DNA of 64,000 nucleotides from Luteolibacter pohnpeiensis (GTDB lineage Bacteria; Verrucomicrobiota; Verrucomicrobiia; Verrucomicrobiales; Akkermansiaceae), in the NCBI RefSeq assembly GCF_016595435.1, contig NZ_JAENIJ010000016.1:1-64000 (forward strand), read 5' to 3'. Position 1 is the first letter of the stretch, and the number at the start of each line of letters is the position of its first letter. Made by a program: the position numbers and the translations under genes. Below the pieces are notes generated by a model. That model saw only the letters and a program-made list of their open reading frames with translations. It searched no databases and was not told where the DNA came from. This document shows, piece after piece, positions 1 through 8,988 of this stretch.

Positions 1-546
1 CGCGAGCGTATCTGGAAGCGCGTGGCAAACGCTCGAACACATCAAGAGCAGGGTGCCTAGCAATGCAGTGATCGTGTTCATTTTCTTCGGCTAACAGTAT
101 AATTCGTTCTGACTCATATTGGATATCGCGGTTTTATTGTCAATGGTGTGTTTGCCTGTGATTTGTAACGTACTGACCAATAATTTATTGTACATCTCAT
201 TCAGAAATCTTGAATTTTTGGATCGCAAAGATTTCATGGTGGATTTGAGAATTGGATATTCATCTCGGAAACGGCCCTTACGTTCCAAAATATCAGGAGC
301 AGTTGAGAGTTCGAGGTTCTCAGGGGCAACTCTAGCCAGTCGCCTTTGGCGATTGTCCTGCCAGCGTGATGGGAAGTTGACACGAAGTGAAAATCCGGAG
401 TTTGTCACGCCCGGCGGCAGGAAAGGGGATGCGCGTGGGAATAGCTCGGCGGAAAAAGCGCTCTTCCTCATAAATGAGGCTCTTCCGGCTCATCCTCAAA
501 AATGGGTGCGGACCCGCTAGTTGCAGGTGCAACTGATTCAAAATCA
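1..546. other. gene-poor left edge
   Basis: No convincing complete gene is seen. All three forward frames are open at the left edge. The second one ends in TAA at 91-93 and reads like a protein C-terminus with a hydrophobic end (VIVFIF), so a forward gene may finish here; this is weak. The longer open frames on both strands between 91 and 520 have arginine/serine-rich translations with no domain and oppose each other, so they are not called. A small hairpin-capable repeat (GTTGC-AGGT-GCAAC) lies near 520-533, just downstream of the minus-strand tRNA, without a clear T-run. Confidence 0.4.
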
Positions 547-621
547 TGGAGCCGCTGGTCGGATTTGAACCGACGACCTATTCATTACGAATGAATTGCT
601 CTACCCCTGAGCTACAGCGGC
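547..621 (-). tRNA. tRNA-Thr (anticodon CGU)
   Basis: Read on the minus strand this folds as a full cloverleaf. The acceptor stem is GCCGCTG paired with CAGCGGC, the D arm contains TAGCTCAGGGGTAGAGC, and the anticodon stem ATTCA/TGAAT closes the loop TTCGTAA, giving anticodon CGU (threonine, ACG). The T arm has the usual GGTTCAAATCC. The discriminator is T and CCA appears to be encoded (547-549 on the plus strand). The tRNA lies downstream of uvrD on the same strand. Confidence 0.95.
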
Positions 622-696
622 GTCTCGACTTGGCGGAAGGAATCAGAGCTTGCCTGTCACGGCAAGCCGGAAATGCATTCTCCTTCGGTCGGTGAA

Positions 697-2700
697 TCAG
701 ATGTCATCAAGCAGACCCTTGAGGCTGCCGAAGAAATTGCCGAGGTCTTCGGTGCTCGCTTCGGCTCCAAGAATGTCGTCGTAACTGGTGTGATCCATGT
801 ATTCATCGTCCAGCTCACCGATGAACGAGCTCGCTTCGCAGTGGGTTTCCTGGCCCCATTTTTTACGTTTGGAGCAGTAGGTGAGGGTGAGTTGATCCTG
901 GGCGCGGGTGATGCCGACGTAGAGCAATCGCCGCTCCTCATCCTTGGTGCCTTCCACGATGCTGCGTGAGTGGGGGAGGAAACCTTCTTCCAGCCCCACC
1001 AGGAAAACGATGGGAAATTCCAGCCCCTTGGAAGCGTGCAGGGTGATGAGCGTGGCACCTTGTTTCTTTTCCAGATCATCGTCCTCGCGATCGGAGGCGA
1101 GGGCAGAATCATCGAGGAAAGACTGCAGTTTTTTGCCTTTGGCGACGTGTTTGCGCAGGCTGTCGATCACGTTGTGCAGGCCTTCACCGCGTTGCACGCG
1201 CTCGGTTTCGGTTTTGCAACCGCGCTCGATCCATTGGAGATACTCCATTTCCTTGAGCATTCCATCCAGGACCTCGGCCGGGCTCTCGTGATTGAGATCG
1301 ATGCGGTTTTTAGCACCGGCAATGAGCGCGACAAATTCCTGCACGGCGGTGCGAGCTTTCGGGCCGAGGGTATCGGTAAATTCCGGATCACACAGCGCTT
1401 GCCAGACCGATTCGTGATGCTCGCGGCTCCAATCGGTCGCCAGCACGGCAGTGGTTTGTCCAATGCCGCGGTTGGGGGCGTTGATCACCCGCAGCAGGGG
1501 AACATCCGCATCCGGTGATGCCAGCAGTTGGGCGTAGGCGAGTGCGTCCCGCACTTCCCGGCGATCGTAAAAGCTCTGCGCACCAACCATCCGGTAGGGA
1601 ATCTTGCGTTCACGGAGCGCGGATTCGAGTTTCCGGCTTTGGCCATTGGTGCGGAACAAAACGGCGAAGTCTTCCCAGGCGCGGCCCACGGCGCTTTTGC
1701 CAGCCAGAATTTCCTCGGCGATGAACTCCGCTTCTTCCTCATCGCCCGGCATTGCGACGACGCGGACAGGGTCGCCGCCTTTGCGGGTAGAGCGCAGGAT
1801 TTTTTCGCGGCGTCCGAGGTTGTGTTTGATCAGCGAGTTGGCGGTGTGAAGCACCGCGTGGGTGGAACGATAATTTTCTTCCAGGCGGATGATCTTCGGA
1901 TCGGGGAAGAATCGCTCGAACTGCAGAATGTTCGCACTTTCCGCACCGCGCCAGCCGTAGATCGATTGGTCATCGTCGCCCACCACGCAGACGTGGTAAG
2001 GTGGTCCCACCAGCTGCTGCAAAAGTCGCATCTGCAATGCGTTGGTATCCTGGAACTCATCGACCGTCACCCGCGTGTAGCGGTGGCGGAAGTATTCCCG
2101 GACATCGGCATGCTCGCTGAGAATTTTTTCTGCAAGCAGCAGCAGGTCATCAAAATCGACCGCATTCTGCGCGCGCAGTTCGTTTTGGTAAGCCACCGCG
2201 AGGGTTGCGAAGAAATCATCCTCCAGATCCGCGGGATCAAGCCCCTTGTTCTTGGCTCCGGAAATCGCCGAAAGGACGGTGTCCGGTTTTACTTTTTCGT
2301 CGCTCCCGCCTTTGCGAACGAGAAGCTGTTTCATGATGCCGACCTGATCGGAGTGAGAACAGATCGAGAAATTCTTTTTGTAACCGAGCTTGTCGATGCC
2401 GCCGCGCAGGATGCGGACGCAGAGCGAGTGGAAGGTACAAACCGTCATCTCTCCCGCAGCTTTTTTGGAAACCATGCCGCCGATCCGTTCGCGCATTTCC
2501 GAAGCGGCCTTGTTGGTGAAAGTAACCGCCAGAATCTCTTCCGCCGGGATCTTCTTTTCCAGCATGTGGGCGATCCGACAGGTCACGGTGCGCGTTTTCC
2601 CGGTCCCGGCACCTGCAAGGATCAGCACCGGGCCGTCCAAGGTGCCCACGGCTTGTCGTTGTGCGGTGTTGAGGGAGTCGAATGAAAATGCGTGAGCCAT
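697..2700 (-). CDS. uvrD: UvrD/PcrA-type superfamily 1 DNA helicase
   Basis: ATP-dependent 3'-5' DNA helicase for nucleotide excision and mismatch repair and for clearing replication forks. The product is 667 residues from ATG 2700. Visible motifs in order are the Q motif (LNTAQRQAV, about 10-18), Walker A AGAGTGKT (29-36), motif II VDEFQDTN, motif III GDDDQSIYGWRGA, motif V TLHASKGLEFPIVF and motif VI YVGITRAQ. An in-frame ATG at 2712 is an alternative start. The longer upstream open frame to 2877 lacks helicase sequence and would overlap the divergent MATE gene. PcrA, UvrD and Rep cannot be separated on motifs alone, so the symbol is approximate. Confidence 0.93.
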   Translation of the reverse strand: MAHAFSFDSLNTAQRQAVGTLDGPVLILAGAGTGKTRTVTCRIAHMLEKKIPAEEILAVTFTNKAASEMRERIGGMVSKKAAGEMTVCTFHSLCVRILRGGIDKLGYKKNFSICSHSDQVGIMKQLLVRKGGSDEKVKPDTVLSAISGAKNKGLDPADLEDDFFATLAVAYQNELRAQNAVDFDDLLLLAEKILSEHADVREYFRHRYTRVTVDEFQDTNALQMRLLQQLVGPPYHVCVVGDDDQSIYGWRGAESANILQFERFFPDPKIIRLEENYRSTHAVLHTANSLIKHNLGRREKILRSTRKGGDPVRVVAMPGDEEEAEFIAEEILAGKSAVGRAWEDFAVLFRTNGQSRKLESALRERKIPYRMVGAQSFYDRREVRDALAYAQLLASPDADVPLLRVINAPNRGIGQTTAVLATDWSREHHESVWQALCDPEFTDTLGPKARTAVQEFVALIAGAKNRIDLNHESPAEVLDGMLKEMEYLQWIERGCKTETERVQRGEGLHNVIDSLRKHVAKGKKLQSFLDDSALASDREDDDLEKKQGATLITLHASKGLEFPIVFLVGLEEGFLPHSRSIVEGTKDEERRLLYVGITRAQDQLTLTYCSKRKKWGQETHCEASSFIGELDDEYMDHTSYDDILGAEASTEDLGNFFGSLKGLLDDI

Positions 2701-2845
2701 CGGAAGCTGCATCGAAACCGGATGGCGGGGGATTTGCAATAGCGGCGAAGCCCGATGCCGGTCCGGGCTAGAAAAGACCGGCAAAAAAATCGATATCGGC
2801 TCGTGTTGTGTTTTTCCCCAGGAAGGGATACGGCTGGGCCGGACC

Positions 2846-4270
2846 ATGTCGAAACCCGGAATTACTTTAGAAGCCAAACGGCGGGCGGAGCCGGAAGTTC
2901 GGCTGGCCGGGACTTTGGGCGGATTGTCATTGCCGCGCCAGGTAGCGGTGCTCGCGTTTTGGCCGCTGCTAGAGCAGATCCTGGCGTTTTTTGTCGGCTA
3001 CTCCGACCAATTCATTGCGGGGCGAATGGACGAACGGCTTTATGACAAAGTCGCCGTGCTGGCATCGATGGGTTTCAATGTTTACCTCACGTGGTTTTCC
3101 AGCATTCTCCAGGGCGCGATGGCGACCGGCGTGATGGCGCTGGTTTCGCGCGCCACCGGTGCGAGAGATCAGAAATTGGCCAATCAGGGACTGGGGCAAG
3201 GGCTGCTGTTGGGAATTCTAACAGGAATGCTTTCCACGGGCTTGTTGCTGGTCTGCATGCCGATTCTTGGAGGCATGTTGGGCCTCTCGCCGCTGGCTCA
3301 ACATTACGCGCGGGATTTCATCCACGTGTTCGCGATTTCCTGCCCGATCAGCGGAGCCATGTTCTGCATCAATGCGGCCTTGCGTGGGGCGGGTGATACC
3401 CGGACGCCGTTCATCGGCATGTGTGTGGTGAATTTGATGAACATGGCGTTGAGCGCGCTCTTCGTGTTCGGCCCGGCACCGATCGGTGGTCACGGCATGG
3501 CGGGCATCGCTGCTGGAACGTTGTGTGGCTGGGCGACGGGACTGGCCACGGTCAGCGTCATTTTAGCGGTGAAAAGCGGAATTTTGAATTGGACGATCGA
3601 CGGGTTGCGGCCATGCGCCACCGTGATGCGCCGGATCGCCCGGGTCGGCTCACCGCAAGCGATCGAGATCACCTGCATGTGGGCGATCCAGCTTTTCGGC
3701 GTGCATGCGATCTCCAGAATGTTGGGCGATGCGGCACTTGGGGCGCACTTTATCACCATCCGGATGGAATCGATGAGCCTGCTTCCTGGTTTTGCGATCG
3801 CCACCGCCGGCTCGGCCTTGGTCGGCCAATATCTGGGCGCAGGGTCCAAGGAAATGGCGGTGCGGTCCGTGCGGCTGTGCTGGAAAATTGCAGCCATCCT
3901 CATGGGCAGTATCGCAGTTGGCATCTTCGTTTTCAGGCGGCCGATGATCGACCTGCTGGCTCCGGGCAGTGAGATTTTCCAGCAACTGGCGGGCCCGGCG
4001 GTGGTCGTTTGCGCGTTTTCCCAACCATTCGCCGCGACTTGTGTGTTGCTGAAGACTTCCATGCGCACCGCAGGGGCGACGGCTTTGGTGATGCGATGCT
4101 CCTTTGTCAGCATGGCGTTTTACCGGGTTTTGCTGGTGCTGTTGTGCCAGTCACAGCCTTGGTTCAGCCTTCATTTCGTCTGGCTGATTTTTGGGGCGGA
4201 CCTCGCGACCCAATCGATGATTCTTTCCTGGGCTCATTTCCGCGGCAAGTGGCTGGAGGCAAAAGTTTGA
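2846..4270 (+). CDS. MATE family multidrug efflux protein
   Basis: Cation-coupled drug/metabolite exporter of the inner membrane, 474 residues, close to the usual MATE length. The protein consists of about 12 hydrophobic segments, starting after a polar N-terminus of roughly 30 residues. Typical MATE sequence includes LRGAGDTRTPF in the first half and the repeated half-structure (LVGQYLGAGSKEMA) in the second. Transcribed divergently from uvrD with 145 bp between the starts. Substrate cannot be inferred. No partner periplasmic or outer-membrane gene is adjacent. Confidence 0.9.
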   Translation: MSKPGITLEAKRRAEPEVRLAGTLGGLSLPRQVAVLAFWPLLEQILAFFVGYSDQFIAGRMDERLYDKVAVLASMGFNVYLTWFSSILQGAMATGVMALVSRATGARDQKLANQGLGQGLLLGILTGMLSTGLLLVCMPILGGMLGLSPLAQHYARDFIHVFAISCPISGAMFCINAALRGAGDTRTPFIGMCVVNLMNMALSALFVFGPAPIGGHGMAGIAAGTLCGWATGLATVSVILAVKSGILNWTIDGLRPCATVMRRIARVGSPQAIEITCMWAIQLFGVHAISRMLGDAALGAHFITIRMESMSLLPGFAIATAGSALVGQYLGAGSKEMAVRSVRLCWKIAAILMGSIAVGIFVFRRPMIDLLAPGSEIFQQLAGPAVVVCAFSQPFAATCVLLKTSMRTAGATALVMRCSFVSMAFYRVLLVLLCQSQPWFSLHFVWLIFGADLATQSMILSWAHFRGKWLEAKV

Positions 4271-4330
4271 TCTCCAAACCTTGATTGCTGGAAAAATCCT
4301 TCATCAATGTGAAATAACACCATTTTTGCC

Positions 4331-4358
4331 TTGCCAACGCGGGGCGGGACCCTAGTTT
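4331..4358 (+). promoter_or_regulatory. possible sigma70-type promoter for rpmI
   Basis: TTGCCA at 4331-4336 and TAGTTT at 4353-4358 are separated by 16 bp. The -10 box ends 9 nt before the rpmI ATG at 4368, so the transcript would have almost no leader. The same TAGTTT box with a similarly short gap occurs ahead of the gene at 27903. Sequence inference only. Confidence 0.35.
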
Positions 4359-4367
4359 GCCCGTCCC

Positions 4368-4577
4368 ATGCCAAGAGTCGGAGGAAAAGCAAAGACACGG
4401 AAAGCCGTAGCCAAACGCTTCAAAGTGACGGGCACAGGGAAAGTACTTCGTCGTAAACAAGGAAAGCGCCACTTGCTTCAGTGCAAGAACCGCAAACGCA
4501 AACGCGTTCTCGGTCAAGCAGCCCTCGTTTCCGATGCTGACATTAAAAACGTCAAGGAGAACCTTCCCTTCCATTAA
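4368..4577 (+). CDS. rpmI: 50S ribosomal protein L35
   Basis: Small basic protein of the large ribosomal subunit, 69 residues. The N-terminus MPRVGGKAKTRKAVAKRFK and the central KVLRRKQGKRHLL are typical L35 sequence. It precedes rplT as in most bacteria, but infC, the usual third gene of the cluster, is not immediately upstream. The intergenic gap to rplT is long (139 nt) and contains a strong hairpin. Confidence 0.97.
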   Translation: MPRVGGKAKTRKAVAKRFKVTGTGKVLRRKQGKRHLLQCKNRKRKRVLGQAALVSDADIKNVKENLPFH

Positions 4578-4604
4578 CGAGAAACGCTGGCGACGACAAC
4601 GCTA

Positions 4605-4623
4605 CCGTCCGCGAATCGGACGG
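4605..4623 (+). promoter_or_regulatory. hairpin in rpmI-rplT spacer, possible L20 control site
   Basis: CCGTCCG (4605-4611) and CGGACGG (4617-4623) form a perfect 7-bp stem with a 5-nt loop CGAAT. No T-run follows, so it is not a simple terminator. L20 autoregulates through structured mRNA in other bacteria; that this is such a site is inference from position. Confidence 0.3.
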
Positions 4624-4716
4624 CCTTCATGCAGCCTGATCCCGAGAGGGAGACAAGAACGGTCGAGACTGCGGGAGGATAGGAAAACAACGGTCCGTTC
4701 AAACAGAAAATAGAAA

Positions 4717-5097
4717 ATGCCACGTGCCACTAACTCACCGGCCAGCCGCAAGCGTCGTAAGCGCGTCTTGCTCCGGGCCAAGGGCTTCCGCGGATTCCGC
4801 TCGAAGCTCTTCCGTTACGCCAAGGACGCTGTTCGTAAGGCTGAAACTTACGAATACCGCGACCGTAAAAAGCGCAAGGGCCAGTTCCGCCGCTTGTGGA
4901 CTCAGCGTATCAACGCTGCTGTCCGCGCTGAAGATCTGACCTACTCACGCTTCATCGAAGGTCTCAAGGCCGCAGGTATCGAAGCGGATCGCAAGATCCT
5001 CTCCGACATCGCGATCCAGGATCCTGCCGCGTTTTCGGCAATCATTGCTCAGGTGAAAAAAGCTCTCGAAGACAAAGCTTCGAAAGCCGCTGCTTGA
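4717..5097 (+). CDS. rplT: 50S ribosomal protein L20
   Basis: Early assembly protein of the 50S subunit that binds 23S rRNA. The product is 126 residues; most L20 proteins are 115-120. The N-terminus with [22 protein letters not shown] and the segment [22 protein letters not shown] are diagnostic. A short alanine/lysine-rich tail extends beyond the usual end. It follows rpmI and is closed by a clear rho-independent terminator at 5123-5156. Confidence 0.97.
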   Translation: MPRATNSPASRKRRKRVLLRAKGFRGFRSKLFRYAKDAVRKAETYEYRDRKKRKGQFRRLWTQRINAAVRAEDLTYSRFIEGLKAAGIEADRKILSDIAIQDPAAFSAIIAQVKKALEDKASKAAA

Positions 5098-5122
5098 GAT
5101 TGAAGGATTGAGATTCAACCAA

Positions 5123-5156
5123 CCGCCGTCCGATACCTTCGGGCGGCGGTTTTTTT
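5123..5156 (+). terminator. rho-independent terminator after rplT
   Basis: A 10-bp stem pairs CCGCCGTCCG (5123-5132) with CGGGCGGCGG (5140-5149) across a 7-nt loop, followed immediately by seven T residues. Confidence 0.92.
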
Positions 5157-5216
5157 GTGCTCACGATGGTTACTTTTCCCCGGCGCGAAACGATGTATCG
5201 TGTCATCAAGCAGACC

Positions 5217-5933
5217 TCAGCCCTTTCGCCGCTTCTTCAGAGCGCGGACGATGAGAAAAACGATCGCGAGAGCGGCAACGCCAGCTCCGATGGCTATCCC
5301 AATCAGCCAGCCTGGGATTGGAATGATCGCCTTGAATCGGGTGGTGATGGGTGCCCGCAGCGCTTTGGCAAGTGGCACCTCCCAGATCAGGGTTTTACCG
5401 GCATCTTCGGTTCGGGTCGCATTCGATTCCGTCGCAGCCAGGGGTAGATGAACGATGTAGCTCAACTGGTGATTTTTGAGCTGCGATTTCGGATAAAATC
5501 CAGATCCCGGCAGGGCTTTGCCTGGGTCTACGGTCCGGCTGACCGAGATGGTGCGGCCGGATTGGGCGAAATCGATTTTTCCGGCAAAGTATTTGAAGGA
5601 ATCCGGCATCGATCCAGAGTCTTTCAAGGTGGCCAGGCTTTTGAGATCGTCCGCTGATTTGAAGGGCAAGCTCACGGCGATACTGACCCTGCCATTCTCC
5701 GAGACGGCCGAGTGGGTGGCCTCCGGTTGGTTCTTTAGCAAATCGGCCAGCATCGCATCAATTCCGTCGGCTCCGCCTTTGAACGAAGCGGCTGTAGCTG
5801 GGATCTGGTAATGGAATTCCGCTTTGCCACTGCCATCCGCGTTGAGCCAGATCTCCTCCTTGCCATCGATGCACGAGCTGATGCTCAGGCAAATCGCCAG
5901 CGAGCAAAGTAGCAGAATGATACGGCGAATCAT
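5217..5933 (-). CDS. lipoprotein-like protein with C-terminal membrane anchor, unknown function
   Basis: 238 residues from ATG 5933. The N-terminus (MIRRIILLLCSLAICL) is a signal sequence ending in a possible lipobox ISSC, so it may be lipidated at Cys21. The middle has the feel of a secreted beta domain (NADGSGKAEFHYQIP). Near the C-terminus there is a hydrophobic segment (GWLIGIAIGAGVAALAIVFLIV) followed by a basic tail (KKRRKG), so the protein would be held by both ends. It follows the SDR gene by 10 nt and probably belongs to the same transcript. I do not recognise the family. Confidence 0.75.
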   Translation of the reverse strand: MIRRIILLLCSLAICLSISSCIDGKEEIWLNADGSGKAEFHYQIPATAASFKGGADGIDAMLADLLKNQPEATHSAVSENGRVSIAVSLPFKSADDLKSLATLKDSGSMPDSFKYFAGKIDFAQSGRTISVSRTVDPGKALPGSGFYPKSQLKNHQLSYIVHLPLAATESNATRTEDAGKTLIWEVPLAKALRAPITTRFKAIIPIPGWLIGIAIGAGVAALAIVFLIVRALKKRRKG

Positions 5934-5943
5934 GGAGTTGGGC

Positions 5944-6648
5944 TTACATGTGTTGACCACTGCCGCGCAGCAGAATGTCGGCAATCTCGACATGTGCTGG
6001 CGCTTCGAGAATGCTGAGAATGGCCCAGGCAACATCCTCGGAGTCCAGCATGCGGACATTTTCGCGGGTTTGGGAAAGGACATCTTCGCGGCCACGGAAG
6101 TATTGCTCCAGCAACGGGGTATCGACGAATCCCGGCGAAACCGCAGCAACCTGAACCGGCGAGTGGATGGCTTTCAGTTCGCTGCGCAGTGCTTGAGTGA
6201 TGCCTTTTACGGCAAACTTAGTAGGTGCGTAGAAGCCACCCGTCGGGGGAACCCGGTGACCGCTGAGTGACGAAACATTGACGATGCGTCCACCGTTCGA
6301 TGGGAAATGCTTCAGCGAGAGCTGACAGCAAAGGGCGAGGGCCATCACGTTGACCCGCCACATCTCTTCCCAATCGGCTGGGTTTCCATCAGCGATCCGC
6401 GACAGGTAGGCGATACCGGCTGAGTTCACCAAGGCATCGATCTTGCCGAGTCCCTGGAAAATGGCGGAGATCTCCTCGCGTTTGGTTAGATCCGCCTGGA
6501 TGGGAGTGACACCACCAGGCAGTGCGGACGGTCGGCGGGTGACGCCAAGGACATTGGCGCCGCGATCTAACAGAAACTTGCAGAGCGAAAGGCCGATGCC
6601 GCTGGAAGCGCCAGTGACCAGCACCGTTTTTCCTTTGAGGGGGGACAT
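5944..6648 (-). CDS. short-chain dehydrogenase/reductase
   Basis: Classical SDR of 234 residues. The cofactor motif GASSGIG is at 14-20, the NxAG-type region reads VNSAGIAYL, the catalytic serine lies in NVSSLSG, and YAPTK supplies the Tyr-x-x-x-Lys pair. The substrate is unknown. Only 6 nt separate it from the M20 deacetylase upstream, and the lipoprotein-like gene follows after 10 nt, so these three are likely cotranscribed. Confidence 0.9.
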   Translation of the reverse strand: MSPLKGKTVLVTGASSGIGLSLCKFLLDRGANVLGVTRRPSALPGGVTPIQADLTKREEISAIFQGLGKIDALVNSAGIAYLSRIADGNPADWEEMWRVNVMALALCCQLSLKHFPSNGGRIVNVSSLSGHRVPPTGGFYAPTKFAVKGITQALRSELKAIHSPVQVAAVSPGFVDTPLLEQYFRGREDVLSQTRENVRMLDSEDVAWAILSILEAPAHVEIADILLRGSGQHM

Positions 6649-6654
6649 GGAGGA

Positions 6655-7776
6655 TCAAAGACTGCGAATGAACTTTTCGAAAAAGGCGGCACCGGCTTCA
6701 AGATCCGAGACCTTGATGAATTCGTCGATGGTGTGCGCTTGATCAATCGATCCCGGCCCGATGCAGATCCCGGGAATCCCGCCGTGGGCGAGGTGGGCGG
6801 CATCGGAAAACCACGGGGCGCCGGTGAGGCCGGAGCCATTGGCGAGCAAGGATTTGATCACCGGATGATCGGGTGAAGTCTCCATCGGCGGATTCTCGAC
6901 CGGGTCGACGATTTCAATCGGAAGGTCAAAAGCAGTGATCGTTTCCGTGAGCAATTTCAGCGCACCACCAGCTGCTGCCAATGACGGGGTAATGCGGATG
7001 TCGATTTCCGCCGTCGCGAAATCGGGGACAATGTTCGGGCGTGAGCCGCCTTCAATTGTGCCCACATTGAGCGTCGAGTGGCCGAGCACCGGGTGATCGA
7101 ATTCCTTGAGTTTGGGAACCAAGTGACGGTCTAACACATCGAGTGCGCGAGCCAGTTTGAGGATCGCATTTTCCCCGCGCTCGGGTTGCGAGGAATGGGC
7201 AGCCTTGCCGGTGGCTTGCAAACTGGTCCAGAGTGACCCTTTGGTGGTGTGGACGGTTTGTAGATTGGTGGGTTCGCCGACCAGGGCGAACGAATAATGG
7301 TGGCCGTGGTTTTTGACGAAATCCTTGGAGCCGAATTGGCAGGATTCCTCACCCATGAAGGCGACGAAATCGACCGCCACGGGCAGCGTTGCCTGCAGCT
7401 CGCGAGTTTCGCGCAAGGCCCACAACATTGCGGCCATCGGGCCTTTGGTGTCGGATGCGCCACGGCCCCAGATCTTGCCATCGCGGACTCCGCCGTCGAA
7501 TGGATCGATGATCATGCCGCCAACTCCAACCGTGTCGAGGTGTGGACCGAACAGGATTCTCGGCCGCCCATCGAGCGGAGCGAAGCGAGCGATCAGATTG
7601 GGGCGGCCAGGGCGGATTTCTTCGACAATTGCCTCGGCGCCGAGTCCTTCCAGCCAAGCGGCGAGAAAGTTGGCGATTTCCATTTCGCCAGTCAGTTCCG
7701 TTCCCGGATTGTTGTCAGGATTGACGGAAGGAATCCGGACGAGATGTTGGAGCAGGGAAACGACGTCGGCTGGCAT
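6655..7776 (-). CDS. M20 family metallo-deacetylase, acetylornithine deacetylase/DapE type
   Basis: Zinc-dependent amidohydrolase of 373 residues. The metal-binding and catalytic set is visible: GPHLDTVGV (His and Asp), GRGASDTKGPMAAM (bridging Asp) and GEES (catalytic and ligand Glu). A dimerisation-domain insert follows (TTKGSLWTSLQATGKAAHSS). ArgE (acetylornithine to ornithine) and DapE (succinyl-diaminopimelate) are both possible. The nearby dapA and dapF favour looking at DapE, but sequence feel is nearer ArgE, so no symbol is given. Confidence 0.85.
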   Translation of the reverse strand: MPADVVSLLQHLVRIPSVNPDNNPGTELTGEMEIANFLAAWLEGLGAEAIVEEIRPGRPNLIARFAPLDGRPRILFGPHLDTVGVGGMIIDPFDGGVRDGKIWGRGASDTKGPMAAMLWALRETRELQATLPVAVDFVAFMGEESCQFGSKDFVKNHGHHYSFALVGEPTNLQTVHTTKGSLWTSLQATGKAAHSSQPERGENAILKLARALDVLDRHLVPKLKEFDHPVLGHSTLNVGTIEGGSRPNIVPDFATAEIDIRITPSLAAAGGALKLLTETITAFDLPIEIVDPVENPPMETSPDHPVIKSLLANGSGLTGAPWFSDAAHLAHGGIPGICIGPGSIDQAHTIDEFIKVSDLEAGAAFFEKFIRSL

Positions 7777-7820
7777 GACGTCGATAGACTCGGGCTTCCG
7801 CGATCAGGAATCAAGGGAAG

Positions 7821-7853
7821 AGAAAAGGACGCCCGATTTCGTGGGCGTCCTTT
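7821..7853 (-). terminator. rho-independent terminator after class V aminotransferase gene
   Basis: On the minus strand GGACGCCC pairs with GGGCGTCC across an 8-nt loop and is followed by TTTTCTCTT. It separates the aminotransferase gene from the M20 gene. Confidence 0.85.
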
Positions 7854-7880
7854 GAGTCAGATCAGGAATTTACCAATCGA

Positions 7881-8945
7881 TTATCCGAGCACGTCGTCCA
7901 TTGCCGTGATCAGCTCCTGCATGGTCTCGGTGGTTTCGTTGCCCATGTTGGAAATACGGAATGTCAGACCTTTGATTTTTCCGTAGCCGCCGTTGATCAC
8001 GAAGCCGTGTTTGCTCTTCAGCTCTTTCATAAAGTCCGAAAGGTCGAGGCTTTCGGGAGTTTTGAAGCAGGTCAGCGAGACCGATTGGTGGCCTTCCGGC
8101 GCGAAGTTTTCGAAGCCATGGCGGGCACCCCACTCATGAATCAGCTGATTGTTCGAGCGGTGGCGGGCGAAGCGGGCCTCGAGTCCTTCCTTGTGGATTT
8201 CTTCGAGAATGTGCTGGAGCCCGAAGATGTGGGAAATCGACGGGGTCGAGGGCGTGTTGTTCTTTTCCGCGTTCTTGGCGAACTCGATGAAATCGAAGTA
8301 GTAACCGCGGTTCGGCTGAACCTTGGCGCGCTCGATCGCAGCTTCGGAGCAGGCAAAAATGGTCAGTCCAGGCGGCAGCGCGAGTGCTTTTTGGACACCG
8401 GCCAAAAGCACATCGATGCCGAGTGCGTCCATCGGCGTCGGCACGGCGGAAAACGACGAAACGGTATCCACGACCAACAAAACATCCGGGAACGATTTAA
8501 CCACTTTGGCGATGGCCTCGAGATCGACCATCACGCCGGTCGAGGTTTCGTTATGGATGAGGGTGACGAGGTCAAAACCGCCTTCTTCAAGCTTTTGACG
8601 AACGGCTTCAGGATCGATCGTTTCGCCCCATTCGGCTTGGATCTTGTCCGCTTCCAGGCCGAGTTTTTTCGCAACATCGAACCATTTGTCTGAGAAGGCT
8701 CCGTTGCAAAGGTTGAGCACTTTTTTCGCGCAGAGGTTGCGCAGTGAAGCTTCCATCACGCCCCAGGCGGACGAGGTGGAAAGGAAAACCGGGCGGGTGG
8801 TTCCGGCGATTTCCTGCAGACCGGGTTGGGTTGAAGCATACAACGCCTCGAACTCCGCGCCACGGTGACCGATCATCGGCCTGCACATGGCGGCGTAGGT
8901 TTCTTTCGAGACGTCGATGGGGCCTGGAATGAAGAGTTTTGACAT
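7881..8945 (-). CDS. class V PLP-dependent aminotransferase
   Basis: 354 residues of the alanine-glyoxylate / serine-glyoxylate aminotransferase fold. The start MSKLFIPGPIDV, the region MIGHRGAEF, the cofactor aspartate in VDTVSSF and the Schiff-base lysine in VQKALALPPG are typical. The C-terminal domain ends with FRISNMGN. Members use serine, alanine or phosphoserine, and substrate cannot be set from sequence. It lies 43 nt downstream of dapA on the same strand and has its own terminator, so a dapA-aminotransferase operon is plausible. Confidence 0.88.
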   Translation of the reverse strand: MSKLFIPGPIDVSKETYAAMCRPMIGHRGAEFEALYASTQPGLQEIAGTTRPVFLSTSSAWGVMEASLRNLCAKKVLNLCNGAFSDKWFDVAKKLGLEADKIQAEWGETIDPEAVRQKLEEGGFDLVTLIHNETSTGVMVDLEAIAKVVKSFPDVLLVVDTVSSFSAVPTPMDALGIDVLLAGVQKALALPPGLTIFACSEAAIERAKVQPNRGYYFDFIEFAKNAEKNNTPSTPSISHIFGLQHILEEIHKEGLEARFARHRSNNQLIHEWGARHGFENFAPEGHQSVSLTCFKTPESLDLSDFMKELKSKHGFVINGGYGKIKGLTFRISNMGNETTETMQELITAMDDVLG

Positions 8946-8988
8946 GGGTTTTGGGTGGATCGGTAAAATGGGTTAAACCGGCGGCGAA

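Noticed and set aside
1528-2685. Long plus-strand open frame of 385 codons opposite uvrD
   Set aside because: It lies wholly antisense to a gene with all helicase motifs, and its translation shows no domain; it mirrors codon bias of the real gene.
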